Below, piece after piece: positions 32,457 through 41,469 of a DNA stretch of 64,000 nt. The notes under the pieces were generated by a model that saw only the letters and a program-made list of their open reading frames with translations, ran no database searches and had not been told where the DNA came from. The stretch comes from Actinoplanes regularis (lineage in GTDB: Bacteria; Actinomycetota; Actinomycetes; Mycobacteriales; Micromonosporaceae). Where the stretch lies: the NCBI RefSeq assembly GCF_900188005.1, contig NZ_FZNR01000004.1:434001-498000 (forward strand). The letters run 5' to 3'. How positions within the stretch are numbered: the first letter of the stretch is position 1; each line of letters starts with the position of its first letter. The translations under genes were made by a program, and so were the position numbers.

Positions 32457-33149
32457 TCAGGCCAGCAGATATTCCCGCATCTGCTTGCCCGGGTTCCACT
32501 GGCCGACGATCCGGCTGACCGCCGGATCGAGCACGTTGACGCTCTTGTTGCTGCGCATCTGCGTGCGGGCCGGCTGGGGCAGCGGGGGCGGGTCGGACAT
32601 CTCGCCGCGGATCGCGGTGGCCGCCGTGATCAGATTCACCGCCAGGGTCGCGCCGTCGACGTCGACCAGGACCCGCCCGAACTCCCAGCCGGCGAGGGTC
32701 AGGTCGAGCACCTCGAACATGTGCGAGAGCAGCGGGACGGGCTGGACAACGCGCACCGTCTGGGCCGCCTGCTCGCCCACGATCGTGACCGCCGCGGCGA
32801 CATGAACGTACGGATGCAGGCCGGCCGGCGCCGCGAACAGCGGCGACCTCAACCGCTTCCCCGCGGCCTCCCACGACGCCCGGTAGTTGCGCCGGTCGGT
32901 CGGCAGACCGAGTGCCGCGCTCTGCCCGGCGAAGTCCCGGTACGCCCCGTCGGCGAACTCCCGCAGCACGGTCGCCGCCACCGCGACGCCGTCTTGGCCG
33001 TCGAGCAGGGCGGCCGCCCGCGCCACCTGGTCGCCGAGCTTGCCCGGTGCCTGCGGCCCGAACCGGACCCGGAGCTCCCGCAGGAGTTCCTGCTGCCGCG
33101 CGGGATCCAGCGGGATCCCGCGTTTACCGAGCCCTCGGAGCCAGCGCAT
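32457..33149 (-). CDS. Hypothetical soluble protein
   Basis: Codes for 230 residues from ATG 33149 (GAGG just upstream; a GTG at 33167 extends it by six). It is predicted soluble, with an N-terminal helical half (ARQQELLRELRVRFGPQAP) and a mixed C-terminal half ending VSRIVGQWNPGKQMREYLLA. There is no signal peptide or membrane segment. I recognise no domain. It may be co-transcribed with the 31781-32389 gene. Confidence 0.65.
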   Translation of the reverse strand: MRWLRGLGKRGIPLDPARQQELLRELRVRFGPQAPGKLGDQVARAAALLDGQDGVAVAATVLREFADGAYRDFAGQSAALGLPTDRRNYRASWEAAGKRLRSPLFAAPAGLHPYVHVAAAVTIVGEQAAQTVRVVQPVPLLSHMFEVLDLTLAGWEFGRVLVDVDGATLAVNLITAATAIRGEMSDPPPLPQPARTQMRSNKSVNVLDPAVSRIVGQWNPGKQMREYLLA

Positions 33150-33337
33150 TTCGCCTCGTTTCCACACCGGGTGCCGAACCGCCGCAAATGCTAGAGGGCG
33201 GCGGCGCGGGCGATTCTCGCACCCTTCTCATTCCGTACGCCATGAGCGGGGCGTCCCGTGCCCACCACGCGGCGTGCGGTTTCGGCTCGTCCCGGGCGGG
33301 AATCCTCTGCCAGTCGGAGCACTGAGGGGGTTGGAAG

Positions 33338-33517
33338 ATGAGTTTCCTGGACAAGGCCAAGGAGTTCGTCGGGAAGCATGACGAGCAGGTCGACAAGCTG
33401 CTCGAGAAGGCCGGCGAGCAGGTCGACGACCGGACCGGTGGCAAGTACACCTCCCACATCGACAAGGCCGTCGACGAGGCCCAGCGCCGCACCGGAGAGG
33501 GCGACACCCGGCCGTAG
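33338..33517 (+). CDS. Small antitoxin-like protein (MT0933-like)
   Basis: Codes for 59 residues, starting MSFLDKAKEFVGKHDEQVDK. The GAGGGGG upstream and high-GC codon use support it. The repeated amphipathic pattern (KHDEQVDKLLEKAGEQVDD, YTSHIDKAVDEAQRR) is that of the MT0933-like antitoxin family common in actinobacteria. No toxin gene is evident beside it, and in many genomes these genes occur without a recognised partner, so antitoxin activity is unproven. Confidence 0.85.
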   Translation: MSFLDKAKEFVGKHDEQVDKLLEKAGEQVDDRTGGKYTSHIDKAVDEAQRRTGEGDTRP

Positions 33518-33554
33518 CGGCCGGTCGTGATCGCCGGGACCCGATCGGGGGACT

Positions 33555-34349
33555 TCATCCCGGCCAAGCCGTCGGCGGGGTGCCGTCGTGGTTCTCGCAC
33601 TGCCGGAGGAGCACGCGTGTCCGGGTCCGGTGGATCGGACCGCGGCGCGGGTGCTCGCTGCGACAGACGTGACCCCGGGTGACCGTGGGGAGCGGGCCGG
33701 CCAGTGCGTCGCGGCCCAGGGCGGCCAGGGCGGAGGCGCGGCCGGGGTCGTGATCGCCGGGGGCGACGACGACCGCGTACCGGAAGGCGACGGTGCGGTC
33801 GGCCTCCAGGGTGACCGCACCCGTGCTGAAGGGTGCCGGGCTGAGGCCGCTCGGCCAGCGGGGCGGGTGCCGCAGGTTGGCGGTGTCGTCGACGACGACG
33901 AGGGTGAACTCGGGGTCGTATGCCGCTCGCCAGTCCGTGCGGGCGGCGCTGGACGCGGTGGTGGTCCCGGTCAGCGACAGGGACGGCCCGGTCAGCGGGA
34001 GTGGCCGGCCGGAGACGTTCGTGACGGTGTTCTCGAAGAGCAGGAGCCAGGTGTCGGTGCCGGCCAGGGCGGCGGTGAGGGAGCGCCATTCGTCGACGGC
34101 GGACCAGCGCAGGTGGTGCGCGACCGTCGCGGTGGAGGCGGTGGCGGAGAGGTCGGTGAGCGTCAGGTGATCGGCGCGGCCCGGGTCGGCGTGCGGCGGG
34201 GTCCAGGTGAGGGTCGAGGCGAGCGGAGCGCCGGTGAGCGTGCGGAGCCGCGCCAGCCGGGGCAGCGCGGCGCCGTAGGCGTACGTGCAGATGGGCAGGT
34301 CGCCGACGGTGATGGTGATCGAGTGCCCAGCGGTGAGGCCTGCACGCAT
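33555..34349 (-). CDS. Shortened PmoA/DUF6807-like protein
   Basis: Codes for 264 residues from an ATG with a good AGGAGGA site. The start (TAGHSITITVGDLPICTYAYG), the middle (ENTVTNVSGRPLPLTGPSL) and the end (RYAVVVAPGDHDPGRASALAALG) follow the PmoA-like (DUF6807) family. The family's conserved central block (PHDHxWHKG, SLPNVG, FWGG) and the Gly-rich active-site segment are missing, apparently by in-frame loss of ~40 residues. The last ~45 residues (HVCRSEHPRRGPIHR) look unlike the family. It is a divergent or decaying copy; the reading frame is intact. Confidence 0.6.
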   Translation of the reverse strand: MRAGLTAGHSITITVGDLPICTYAYGAALPRLARLRTLTGAPLASTLTWTPPHADPGRADHLTLTDLSATASTATVAHHLRWSAVDEWRSLTAALAGTDTWLLLFENTVTNVSGRPLPLTGPSLSLTGTTTASSAARTDWRAAYDPEFTLVVVDDTANLRHPPRWPSGLSPAPFSTGAVTLEADRTVAFRYAVVVAPGDHDPGRASALAALGRDALAGPLPTVTRGHVCRSEHPRRGPIHRTRTRVLLRQCENHDGTPPTAWPG

Positions 34350-34555
34350 CCGGCTCCTCCTAGCAGGTTCCGACTCGATGTGGAGCGCACAAATTCCGAC
34401 GCGTTCGCTCATGAGCAAGCAGAGTCAACCCCGGGTTGAAGGATGCGTCAAGGCCGCACGCGTTAACGGGTGCGTAACGAGCGCGGGATGGACTGCGATC
34501 AAATGGTCACTTCAGGTGACTGTGCGTATCCGAACATGAACGCACACGTGACGGG

Positions 34556-34855
34556 TCAGCGGCCGCGGACGACGGTCAGATCGGTGAGGCCCGAAACGGT
34601 CAGCAGCGGGGTCAGCAGCGAGCCGGCCACGACCTCGATCCGGTCGGCATGCTGGAAGAGCGCGGCCAGCCCGGCGCTGTCCAGATATTCAACCGCGGTC
34701 AGGTCGACCACCAGCGGCCGGCTCTCCGGCCGGACGGCGGCGGCCAGCGCGGCGGCGAACGTCTCGGCGTTGCTCATGTCGATCTCCCCGGCCGCGGTGA
34801 GCACCGGAGCACCGTCGGAGTCACGGGACGTGGTCAGCATGAGCGCGGTGGTCAT
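34556..34855 (-). CDS. STAS-domain anti-sigma-factor antagonist
   Basis: A 99-residue STAS domain of the SpoIIAA/RsbV type. The phosphorylatable Ser60 lies in EYLDSAGLAAL, the conserved D-S-x-G-L loop. The start overlaps the end of the giant kinase/phosphatase gene (ATGA at 34852-34855), so it is probably the substrate of that protein's SpoIIE-type phosphatase and RsbW-type kinase domains: when dephosphorylated it would bind an anti-sigma factor. No sigma factor gene is in the window. Confidence 0.92.
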   Translation of the reverse strand: MTTALMLTTSRDSDGAPVLTAAGEIDMSNAETFAAALAAAVRPESRPLVVDLTAVEYLDSAGLAALFQHADRIEVVAGSLLTPLLTVSGLTDLTVVRGR

Positions 34856-37800
34856 GTCGCGATCCTCGTCTGCATGTCGATGGTGGTCCCGGCGGCCCCG
34901 GTGGTGATGCGGACCTCGCTCATGAAGGCCCGCATCAGCATGATGCCGCGACCCCGGTGCGGGCTGTCACCCGGAGAGGGGATCCGCCAGCGGCCACTGT
35001 CGGTGACGATCAGGCGCAGCGCGTCCGCGGTCGCGGCCGCGCGCAGCCGGATCAACCCGCCGACGTGATCGCGGTTGCCGTGCTCGATGGCGTTGGCACA
35101 GGCCTCGCCGGCGGCGATGAGAACGTTCTGCGAGATGGCCGGGTCCACCCCGCAGCGCTCCAGCCAGCCGCGCAGGGCGGCGCGGATCGCCGAGAGCCGG
35201 GACGACTCGGCGGGGAACTCCAGCTCCAGCGGGCCGGGCTGGCGGTAGAGAAGCAGGGCCACGTCATCGTCGAAGCCGTCCTCCGGCGCTAGGCGGGTCA
35301 TCACCTCGGTGGCCAGGTCCTCGACCGGGGTGCGGCGGCCCAGCCGGACGGCGGTGGTGGCCTCGTCGATGCCGTCGGTCAGCGGCCGGCGACGGCGCTC
35401 GACGAGGCCGTCGGTGTAGAGCAGCAGGGTGGTGCGCGGCGGCATGTCGAAGGTCGCCTCGGGTCGCGCCTCGTGCGGCCGGATCGCGATCGGCCGGGAC
35501 CGGCCCTGATCGAGCAGCTCGGTGCTGCCGTCGGCGTGGGCGATGATCGGCGGCGGATGGCCCGCCGCCGAGTAGCGCAGGTGGCCGCTGGCCGGGTCGA
35601 GCACCCCGCAGAAGACCGTGGCGCAGCTCGCGCCGGGCAGCAACGCCGCGAACCGGTCGAGGGCGGAGAGCGCCCGGGCCGGGCTCGGATCCTGCAGCAG
35701 CAGGGCGCGGAAAGCGGAGCGGAGCTGGCCCATCACGGTGGCGGCCGGCAGGCCGTGACCGACGCAGTCGCCGACCACCAGGCCGATCTGACCGTCGGGC
35801 AGCGGGACGGTGTCGAACCAGTCGCCGCCGACCTTCAGCGGCCGGGTCGCCGGCTCGTAGCGGACGGCGAAACCGGCCGGCAGCTGGTCCGGGCCGAGGA
35901 TGGCGCGCTGCAGGGCGAGGGCGGTCTCGCGCTGCTGGTCGATCTGGTGCACCCGGCGCAGGCTCTGGCCGAGATGCCCGGCGAGCAGGGCGAGCAGGGT
36001 CTGGTCCTGCTCGGTGAACGGGCGCTGATTGCCGAAGCCGACCCAGAGGACCATGGTGCCCCGCGGGTGCTCCAGGGCGATCCCGGCGCCGGTGGTGTGC
36101 TCGGTGACCGGGGTCAGCATGGGGCGGTCCCGGATCGAGAGCAGTTGCTGCCGGGGGGCGTTCTCCCAGGTCATCTCCGGATCGGTGACGGTCAGCGCGG
36201 GCGGATCGGCGCCGTCGAAGACCGCCGCCAGAACATACGACGCCTGCCACAATCCGCGCAGCTCGTCGCACGCCCCGGCCAGGGCGTCGGCCAGGTCGTC
36301 GGCCTCGGACAGCCGCATGCTCAGCGAGGCCAGGGCGGTCTCCCGCTGGATCGCGTAGTGCTCGTCGGTGACGTCCCGGAACGTCCCGACGATCACCAGG
36401 CGGCCGCTCTCCGGGTCCCGCACCTGGTTGAACGCGGCCGCCACCCACAACCGGTGCCCGTCGCGGTGGACGAGCGGGACGGTGTACCGGCCCTGCCGGT
36501 GCTGCATCAGCACGTCGAAGGCCACGATGACCTCGGCGTACGCCTCCGGATCGATCTCCGGGTCCGGCCACCACGGGTGGTCCGCCGCGTACGGGAGCCC
36601 TTCCGGGCCGTAGCCGGTGATCTCGGTGAACGCGGCGTTGATCTCGATCACCGCGCCGTCGTCGGCGCAGATGAAGAACGCCTCCTGCAGCGAGTCCACC
36701 AGCGCGGTACGCCAGCGGGCGTGATGGTTGCGCAGCCGGGCGAGCTCCACGTTCGCGCGTACCCGGGCCAGCAGCTCGGCCGCGGAGAACGGCTTGAACA
36801 GGTAGTCGTCGGCGCCCGCGTCGAGCCCCTCGATCGAGGCCTCCGCGCCGGCCCGGGCGGAGAGCAGCAGCACCGGGACGCCGGCCGTGCGACTGTCCCC
36901 GCGCAGCGCGGCGACCAGCTCGAGGCCGGTCATCCGGGGCATCATCACGTCGCTGACCACCAGGTCCGGGGCCTCGGTGCGGACCGCGTCGAGCGCCTGA
37001 CGCCCGTCGCCGACCGCGACGACCCGGTGGCCGGCCGAGCACAGCAGCCGGGTGAGGTACTCCCGCATGTCCGCGTTGTCGTCGGCCACCACGATGTCCG
37101 CCACGTCCCCACCCGGCCGGCCGGCCGGTCGCGGACCGGGAGGCGGGCTGCCGGGCGACCACCGGTCGGCCTCCTGCAGGAACGGTCTCGCGGCGGCCAG
37201 GACGGGGGCCACCTCGCCCGGGGTGACGATCGCGTCGGGCGGCAGGTGCGCGGTGCCGAACGGCAGCCTGACGGTGAAGGTGGTGCCCTCGCCCGGGGTG
37301 CTCTCCGCGCTGACCGTGCCGTGGTGCAGGCCGACCAGCTCCTTGACCATGGCCAGCCCGATGCCGCTGCCCTCGTTGGAGCGGGCGCGGACGTTCTCGA
37401 TGCGATGGAAGCGCTCGAACAGCCGTGGCATCGCCTCCGGCGCGATGCCGATGCCGCTGTCGGCGACGGTGATCACCGCCTCGCCCCGCCCCGCCCGCAC
37501 GGTGACCCGGATCGAGCCGTCGAAGGTGAACTTGAGCGCGTTGCTGAGCAGGTTGAGGACGACCTTCTCCCACATGCCGCGGTCGACCAGCACCGGTTCG
37601 GGCAGCGGTGGGCAGTCGACCTCGAACGCCAGGCCGGCCCGCTCGACCGCGGAGCGGAAGACGCCGGCCAGCTCGGCGGTGGTGGCGGCCAGATCGACCT
37701 GCTCGTACCGGGCCTGCATCCGGCCCGCCTCCAGGCGCGCGAAGTCCAGCAGGGCGTTGACCAGCTTGCCGAGCCGCAGCCCGTTGCGGTGGATCACCTC

Positions 37801-38910
37801 CAGCTCGTCGAGGATCGCCGGATCGGCACTGTCCAGCCGGGTGCGCAGCTCGTCCAGCGGGCCCATGATCAGGGTCAGCGGGGTGCGGAATTCATGACTG
37901 ATGTTGGAGAAGAACGTGGTCTTGGCCCGGTCCAGCTCGGCGAGTTCCTCGGCGCGCCGCTGCTGGGCCCGGTAGCTGCGGACGCCGGCGATCCCGGCGG
38001 CCAGGTGACCGGCGATCAGCTCGATGAAGCCGCGGTACGTCTCGTCCGCCGGGCGGTAGCGGTTCAAGGCGGCGACCAGGAAGCCGTACGGCGCGTCGCC
38101 CTGCCGCAACAGCGGCACCACCAGCGCCTCCCTGGGCGGTTTCGGCCAGTCGCCGGTGGGCAGGCCGGGACCTTCCAGCGGCACCAGCCGCGATTCGGCC
38201 ACGGTGAGCCAGGGGTGGTCGTCGCCGAGGATCGCGGGCGCCACCGGATGACCCGGGGGCAGGCCGGTCGACGAACGCCGCCGGGCCCGCCCGTTCTCGT
38301 CGAAGATGTACGTCACGGTGAAGGGCAGGTCCCGCCGATTGCCCTCGAGCTGCAGCGCCGCGAAGGCGAGGGCCTCGTCCTCGGTGCGCACCACGCTGGG
38401 ATCGGAGCCGAGGTCACGCAGGGTGGCCATCCGGCGCTCGGCGATCACCCGGTCGGTCTCCTCGCTGACCACGCAGAGCATGCCGACCAGGGCGCCGTCG
38501 TCGTCGCGCAGCGGGCTGTAGGAGAAGGTGTGGTAGCTCTCCTCGGGATAGCCGGAGCGCTCCAGGAACAGCAGCAGGTCCTCGTCCCAGGTGGCGTGGC
38601 CGGTGTCGAGCACGTTCTGGACGCGCGGACCGATGTCCGCCCAGATCTCCGCCCACACCTCACTGGCGGAGCGGCCCAGCGCCCACGGGTACTTACGGCC
38701 CAGGGTGTCCCGGCGGTAGGCGGCGTTGCAGAAGAACGTCAGCCCCGGGCCCCACGCCATCCACATCGGGAACCGTGACGACAGCAGGATGCTGACCGCG
38801 GTCCGCAGGCTCTGCGGCCAGCCCTCGGGCGGTCCGACCGGGGTCCGCTTCCAATCGACCGCGGCAAGGTCGCGGCCGACCTCGGCGTCCGCTGCGAAGA
38901 CGTCGCTCAC
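34852..38910 (-). CDS. Giant hybrid histidine kinase / SpoIIE phosphatase / RsbW-like kinase
   Basis: Codes for 1352 residues. Order: PAS (about 20-155), GAF (175-310), HisKA with His339 (SNISHEFRTPLTL), HATPase (440-550; N box NLLSNALK, G boxes DSGIGIA and GSGIGLA), receiver (602-720; Asp654 in VVSDVMMP, Lys706), PAS (740-850), GAF (865-985), PP2C/SpoIIE (about 1000-1215; GGDWFD and VGDCVGHG metal residues), and an RsbW-type HATPase (about 1230-1345; GEACANAIEHG). It could sense signals, phosphorylate its own receiver, and switch the co-transcribed STAS protein both ways. There is no membrane segment, so it is cytosolic. Confidence 0.93.
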   Translation of the reverse strand: MSDVFAADAEVGRDLAAVDWKRTPVGPPEGWPQSLRTAVSILLSSRFPMWMAWGPGLTFFCNAAYRRDTLGRKYPWALGRSASEVWAEIWADIGPRVQNVLDTGHATWDEDLLLFLERSGYPEESYHTFSYSPLRDDDGALVGMLCVVSEETDRVIAERRMATLRDLGSDPSVVRTEDEALAFAALQLEGNRRDLPFTVTYIFDENGRARRRSSTGLPPGHPVAPAILGDDHPWLTVAESRLVPLEGPGLPTGDWPKPPREALVVPLLRQGDAPYGFLVAALNRYRPADETYRGFIELIAGHLAAGIAGVRSYRAQQRRAEELAELDRAKTTFFSNISHEFRTPLTLIMGPLDELRTRLDSADPAILDELEVIHRNGLRLGKLVNALLDFARLEAGRMQARYEQVDLAATTAELAGVFRSAVERAGLAFEVDCPPLPEPVLVDRGMWEKVVLNLLSNALKFTFDGSIRVTVRAGRGEAVITVADSGIGIAPEAMPRLFERFHRIENVRARSNEGSGIGLAMVKELVGLHHGTVSAESTPGEGTTFTVRLPFGTAHLPPDAIVTPGEVAPVLAAARPFLQEADRWSPGSPPPGPRPAGRPGGDVADIVVADDNADMREYLTRLLCSAGHRVVAVGDGRQALDAVRTEAPDLVVSDVMMPRMTGLELVAALRGDSRTAGVPVLLLSARAGAEASIEGLDAGADDYLFKPFSAAELLARVRANVELARLRNHHARWRTALVDSLQEAFFICADDGAVIEINAAFTEITGYGPEGLPYAADHPWWPDPEIDPEAYAEVIVAFDVLMQHRQGRYTVPLVHRDGHRLWVAAAFNQVRDPESGRLVIVGTFRDVTDEHYAIQRETALASLSMRLSEADDLADALAGACDELRGLWQASYVLAAVFDGADPPALTVTDPEMTWENAPRQQLLSIRDRPMLTPVTEHTTGAGIALEHPRGTMVLWVGFGNQRPFTEQDQTLLALLAGHLGQSLRRVHQIDQQRETALALQRAILGPDQLPAGFAVRYEPATRPLKVGGDWFDTVPLPDGQIGLVVGDCVGHGLPAATVMGQLRSAFRALLLQDPSPARALSALDRFAALLPGASCATVFCGVLDPASGHLRYSAAGHPPPIIAHADGSTELLDQGRSRPIAIRPHEARPEATFDMPPRTTLLLYTDGLVERRRRPLTDGIDEATTAVRLGRRTPVEDLATEVMTRLAPEDGFDDDVALLLYRQPGPLELEFPAESSRLSAIRAALRGWLERCGVDPAISQNVLIAAGEACANAIEHGNRDHVGGLIRLRAAATADALRLIVTDSGRWRIPSPGDSPHRGRGIMLMRAFMSEVRITTGAAGTTIDMQTRIAT

Positions 38911-39027
38911 CGTTCAGACTTCCCCTCACCGGAACAGGGTCACCCTCAAGATATCCACCACCGGCTCCGCCCGCCGGGCGGAAGTGCTCGGATCCCCGCG
39001 TTGACGGCCGGATGACGGGCTCCTCCC

Positions 39028-39040
39028 TACCGTGTGCCGG
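39028..39040 (+). promoter_or_regulatory. Leaderless -10 box of the OmpR-type regulator
   Basis: TACCGT (39028-39033), seven nucleotides, then ATG 39041. A TTGACG at 39001 is 21 bp upstream, too far for an ordinary -35. Confidence 0.5.
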
Positions 39041-39694
39041 ATGAGGGTGCTGGTGGTCGACGATCATGCGCGGCTCGCCCAGTCGGTAGCCCGGGTGCTG
39101 CGGCGCGAGGGCATGGCGGTCGACATCGCGTACGACGGAACGGTCGCGCTGGAGCGTACCGCGGAGGTGGACTACGACGTCGTGGTCCTGGACCGGGACC
39201 TGCCGGGGGTGCACGGGGACCGGGTGTGCCACGAGTTGACGCGGGAACCGCTGCGGACCCGGGTGCTGATGCTGACGGCGGCCGGTGCCCTCGCCGACCG
39301 GGTGCGCGGCCTGACCATCGGCGCCGACGACTACCTGCCGAAGCCGTTCGCCTATCCCGAGCTGGTGGCCCGGATCCGGGCGCTCGGCCGGCGCACCCAG
39401 ACCGCCCTGCCGCCGGTGCTCACCCACGGTGATCTCACGTTCGATCCGGCCCAGCGGGTCGCCAGCCGCGGCGGGACGCGGATCGGGCTCAACCCGAAGG
39501 AGCTGGCGGTCCTGGAGTACCTGCTCGGCGCGCGGGGCCGGGTGGTCTCCGCGGAGGAACTGCTGGAGCGGGTGTGGGACGCGGCCACCGACCCGTTCAC
39601 CACGACGGTGAAGGCGACCATGAACCGGTTGCGGTCGAAGCTCGGCGAGCCGGCCCTGATCGAGACCGTGCCGCGGGCCGGGTACCGGCTATGA
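39041..39694 (+). CDS. OmpR/PhoB-type response regulator
   Basis: A 217-residue response regulator. The receiver has Asp7/Asp8, phosphoacceptor Asp51 (VVVLDRDLPG) and Lys101 (YLPKPF). The C-terminal winged helix (about 125-217) has LNPKELAVLEYLL and the recognition segment TTTVKATMNRLRSKLG. It is divergent from the hybrid kinase gene. Its TGA overlaps the ATG of the histidine kinase gene, so the pair is coupled. Targets are unknown. Confidence 0.93.
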   Translation: MRVLVVDDHARLAQSVARVLRREGMAVDIAYDGTVALERTAEVDYDVVVLDRDLPGVHGDRVCHELTREPLRTRVLMLTAAGALADRVRGLTIGADDYLPKPFAYPELVARIRALGRRTQTALPPVLTHGDLTFDPAQRVASRGGTRIGLNPKELAVLEYLLGARGRVVSAEELLERVWDAATDPFTTTVKATMNRLRSKLGEPALIETVPRAGYRL

Positions 39695-40722
39695 CCGTCC
39701 GGCTGCGGCTGACCGTCCTGTACGGCCTGCTCTTCCTGGTCTCCGGCGCCGGCCTGCTGGCCATCACCTACCTGCTGGTCGCGCACGGCGGGACGAGCGT
39801 CGTGATGTCGACGCAGAGCAGGTCCCGGCTGGGGGAGACGGTGACCACCTATGTGGGGGTGGGCGAGCCGGCCGGCCTCACCGAGGCGCTCCGGGGGCTG
39901 GCCGCCGAGCAGCAGGCGGCGATCATGCATCGGCTGCTCGTGCAGTCCGGGGTGGCGCTGGCCGTGATGGTGGCCGTCTCGGTGGTGCTCGGCTGGGTGG
40001 TGGCCGGGCGGGTGCTGCGGCCGCTGCACGCCATGAACGGCCGGTTGGAGGCGGCGCTCGACTCGCATCGGCGGTTCGTCGCCAACGCGGCGCACGAGTT
40101 GCGTACCCCGTTGACGCTGGAACACGCGCTGCTGGAGGAGGCCGTCCTCGACCCGGAGGCGACGGTGGAGACGTACCGGGCGCAGTTCGCGGAGCTGATG
40201 GTCGCCAGTGAGCAGCAGGCCCGCCTCCTCGAGTCGCTGCTGGTCCTGGCGACCAGCGAGCGCGGCCTGGATCGCCGGGAGAGCGTCGATCTGGCGGGGC
40301 TGGCCGAGAAGGTGCTGGTGCGGGTCCGGGGCGAGCGGCCGGGTGTCGTGGTCGAGGCCGAGCTCGGGTCCGCGTGGACGACCGGGGACCCGGCTCTCGT
40401 CGAGCGGCTGGTGGCCAATCTGGTCGACAACGCGACGGCCTACAACGTTCCGGACGGATGGGTGCGGGTGGTGACCGGAACCGAGGGGGCGTTCTCCTGG
40501 TTGTCGGTGAGCAACTCCGGGCCGAGCGTCCCGCCGGAGATGGTGGAACAGCTGCTCAACCCGTTCCAGCGGCTCGACCGGACGGCCGGGGACGGGCATC
40601 ACGGCCTCGGCCTGTCCATCGTGCGGGCGATCGCCGCGGCGCATGCGGCGGAGCTGGTCGTGCGGGCCAGGCCGGAGGGCGGGCTGGTGGTCGGAGTTCG
40701 TTTTTCTGTGCCCGTGGTGTGA
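39691..40722 (+). CDS. Sensor histidine kinase
   Basis: A 343-residue membrane kinase. TM1 is about residues 8-30 and TM2 about 83-104, with a ~50-residue external loop, then a short HAMP region. Phospho-acceptor His135 is in ANAAHELRTPLTLE; N box NLVDNATAYN and G box GDGHHGLGLSIV follow. The start ATG overlaps the response-regulator stop (ATGA). The next gene, a small lipoprotein 25 nt downstream, may belong to the same signalling unit. Confidence 0.93.
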   Translation: MTVRLRLTVLYGLLFLVSGAGLLAITYLLVAHGGTSVVMSTQSRSRLGETVTTYVGVGEPAGLTEALRGLAAEQQAAIMHRLLVQSGVALAVMVAVSVVLGWVVAGRVLRPLHAMNGRLEAALDSHRRFVANAAHELRTPLTLEHALLEEAVLDPEATVETYRAQFAELMVASEQQARLLESLLVLATSERGLDRRESVDLAGLAEKVLVRVRGERPGVVVEAELGSAWTTGDPALVERLVANLVDNATAYNVPDGWVRVVTGTEGAFSWLSVSNSGPSVPPEMVEQLLNPFQRLDRTAGDGHHGLGLSIVRAIAAAHAAELVVRARPEGGLVVGVRFSVPVV

Positions 40723-40747
40723 CCGGCCGGGGCGTAGAACATGACGC

Positions 40748-41272
40748 ATGTCGACCAATACCAGGATTATTGCTGTGATCACGCTGTTTTTCGTTATCGG
40801 AACAGCGGGCTGCTCCAAGGATGAGGAACCGGCGGTGGCGAGCGCCGGCCCCGGGGCGGTGCAGGCGAGCGCCGGCGACGGCGAGCGTTCGGCCCTGCGG
40901 TACTCGCAGTGCATGCGGGACCAGGGCCTCACCTGGTTCCCCGACCCGGATGCCGAGGGCAATCTGACCGTGCACAACCCCGACGGCGTCGACCAGGGCA
41001 AGCTCGACAAGGCGGAGCAGGCGTGCCGGAAGTACGCCCCGTGGGAGGGGCCGAAGCACCCGATCCCCGCCGCGGACCTCGACAAGGTCCGGCAGGTGTC
41101 GCAGTGCATGCGTGAGCACGGATTCGAGAAGTACCCCGACCCCGACGCCTACGGCAGCGTCCGGCTCGAGGCGGGGAAGCTCGGCGCGGACCCCGACTCG
41201 GTGGCCTTCCGGACAGCGCGACAGGAGTGCGACAAGTACATGCCCCGTCCGAAGAGTTCGCCGGGCTCCTGA
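40748..41272 (+). CDS. Lipoprotein with duplicated SQCMRxxG motif
   Basis: A 174-residue exported lipoprotein. Residues 1-21 form a signal peptide with lipobox IGTAGCSK. The mature part holds two copies of a Cys-containing unit: RYSQCMRDQGLTWFPDPDAEG and QVSQCMREHGFEKYPDPDAYG. Each is followed by a further Cys (ACRKYAP, ECDKYMP), giving four Cys and possibly two disulfides. Such proteins recur beside two-component or ABC genes in actinobacteria; the function is unknown. It follows the histidine kinase gene. Confidence 0.8.
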   Translation: MSTNTRIIAVITLFFVIGTAGCSKDEEPAVASAGPGAVQASAGDGERSALRYSQCMRDQGLTWFPDPDAEGNLTVHNPDGVDQGKLDKAEQACRKYAPWEGPKHPIPAADLDKVRQVSQCMREHGFEKYPDPDAYGSVRLEAGKLGADPDSVAFRTARQECDKYMPRPKSSPGS

Positions 41273-41469
41273 GGGCGGTGGGCACGGGACGTGGCCCGCG
41301 AGGGCTGGTGGCGGGACCCGGTCGGTCGTACCGCGAATGGGTCTTCGGCTTTCCGCCTTTCGGGCTGCATCTCGCCCTGATCGTGCCTCTTTGCGGCCGG
41401 GCCGGTATCTTCCGGCCCGGATCTCGCTCCTACCGGTGTCTGAACCTGTACGAGCGAGGAGCCTTTCGC

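Noticed and set aside
35473..38778. Long plus-strand frame opposite the hybrid kinase
   Set aside because: It is a mirror of the kinase gene with no recognisable domain; codon-position GC bias supports only the minus strand.
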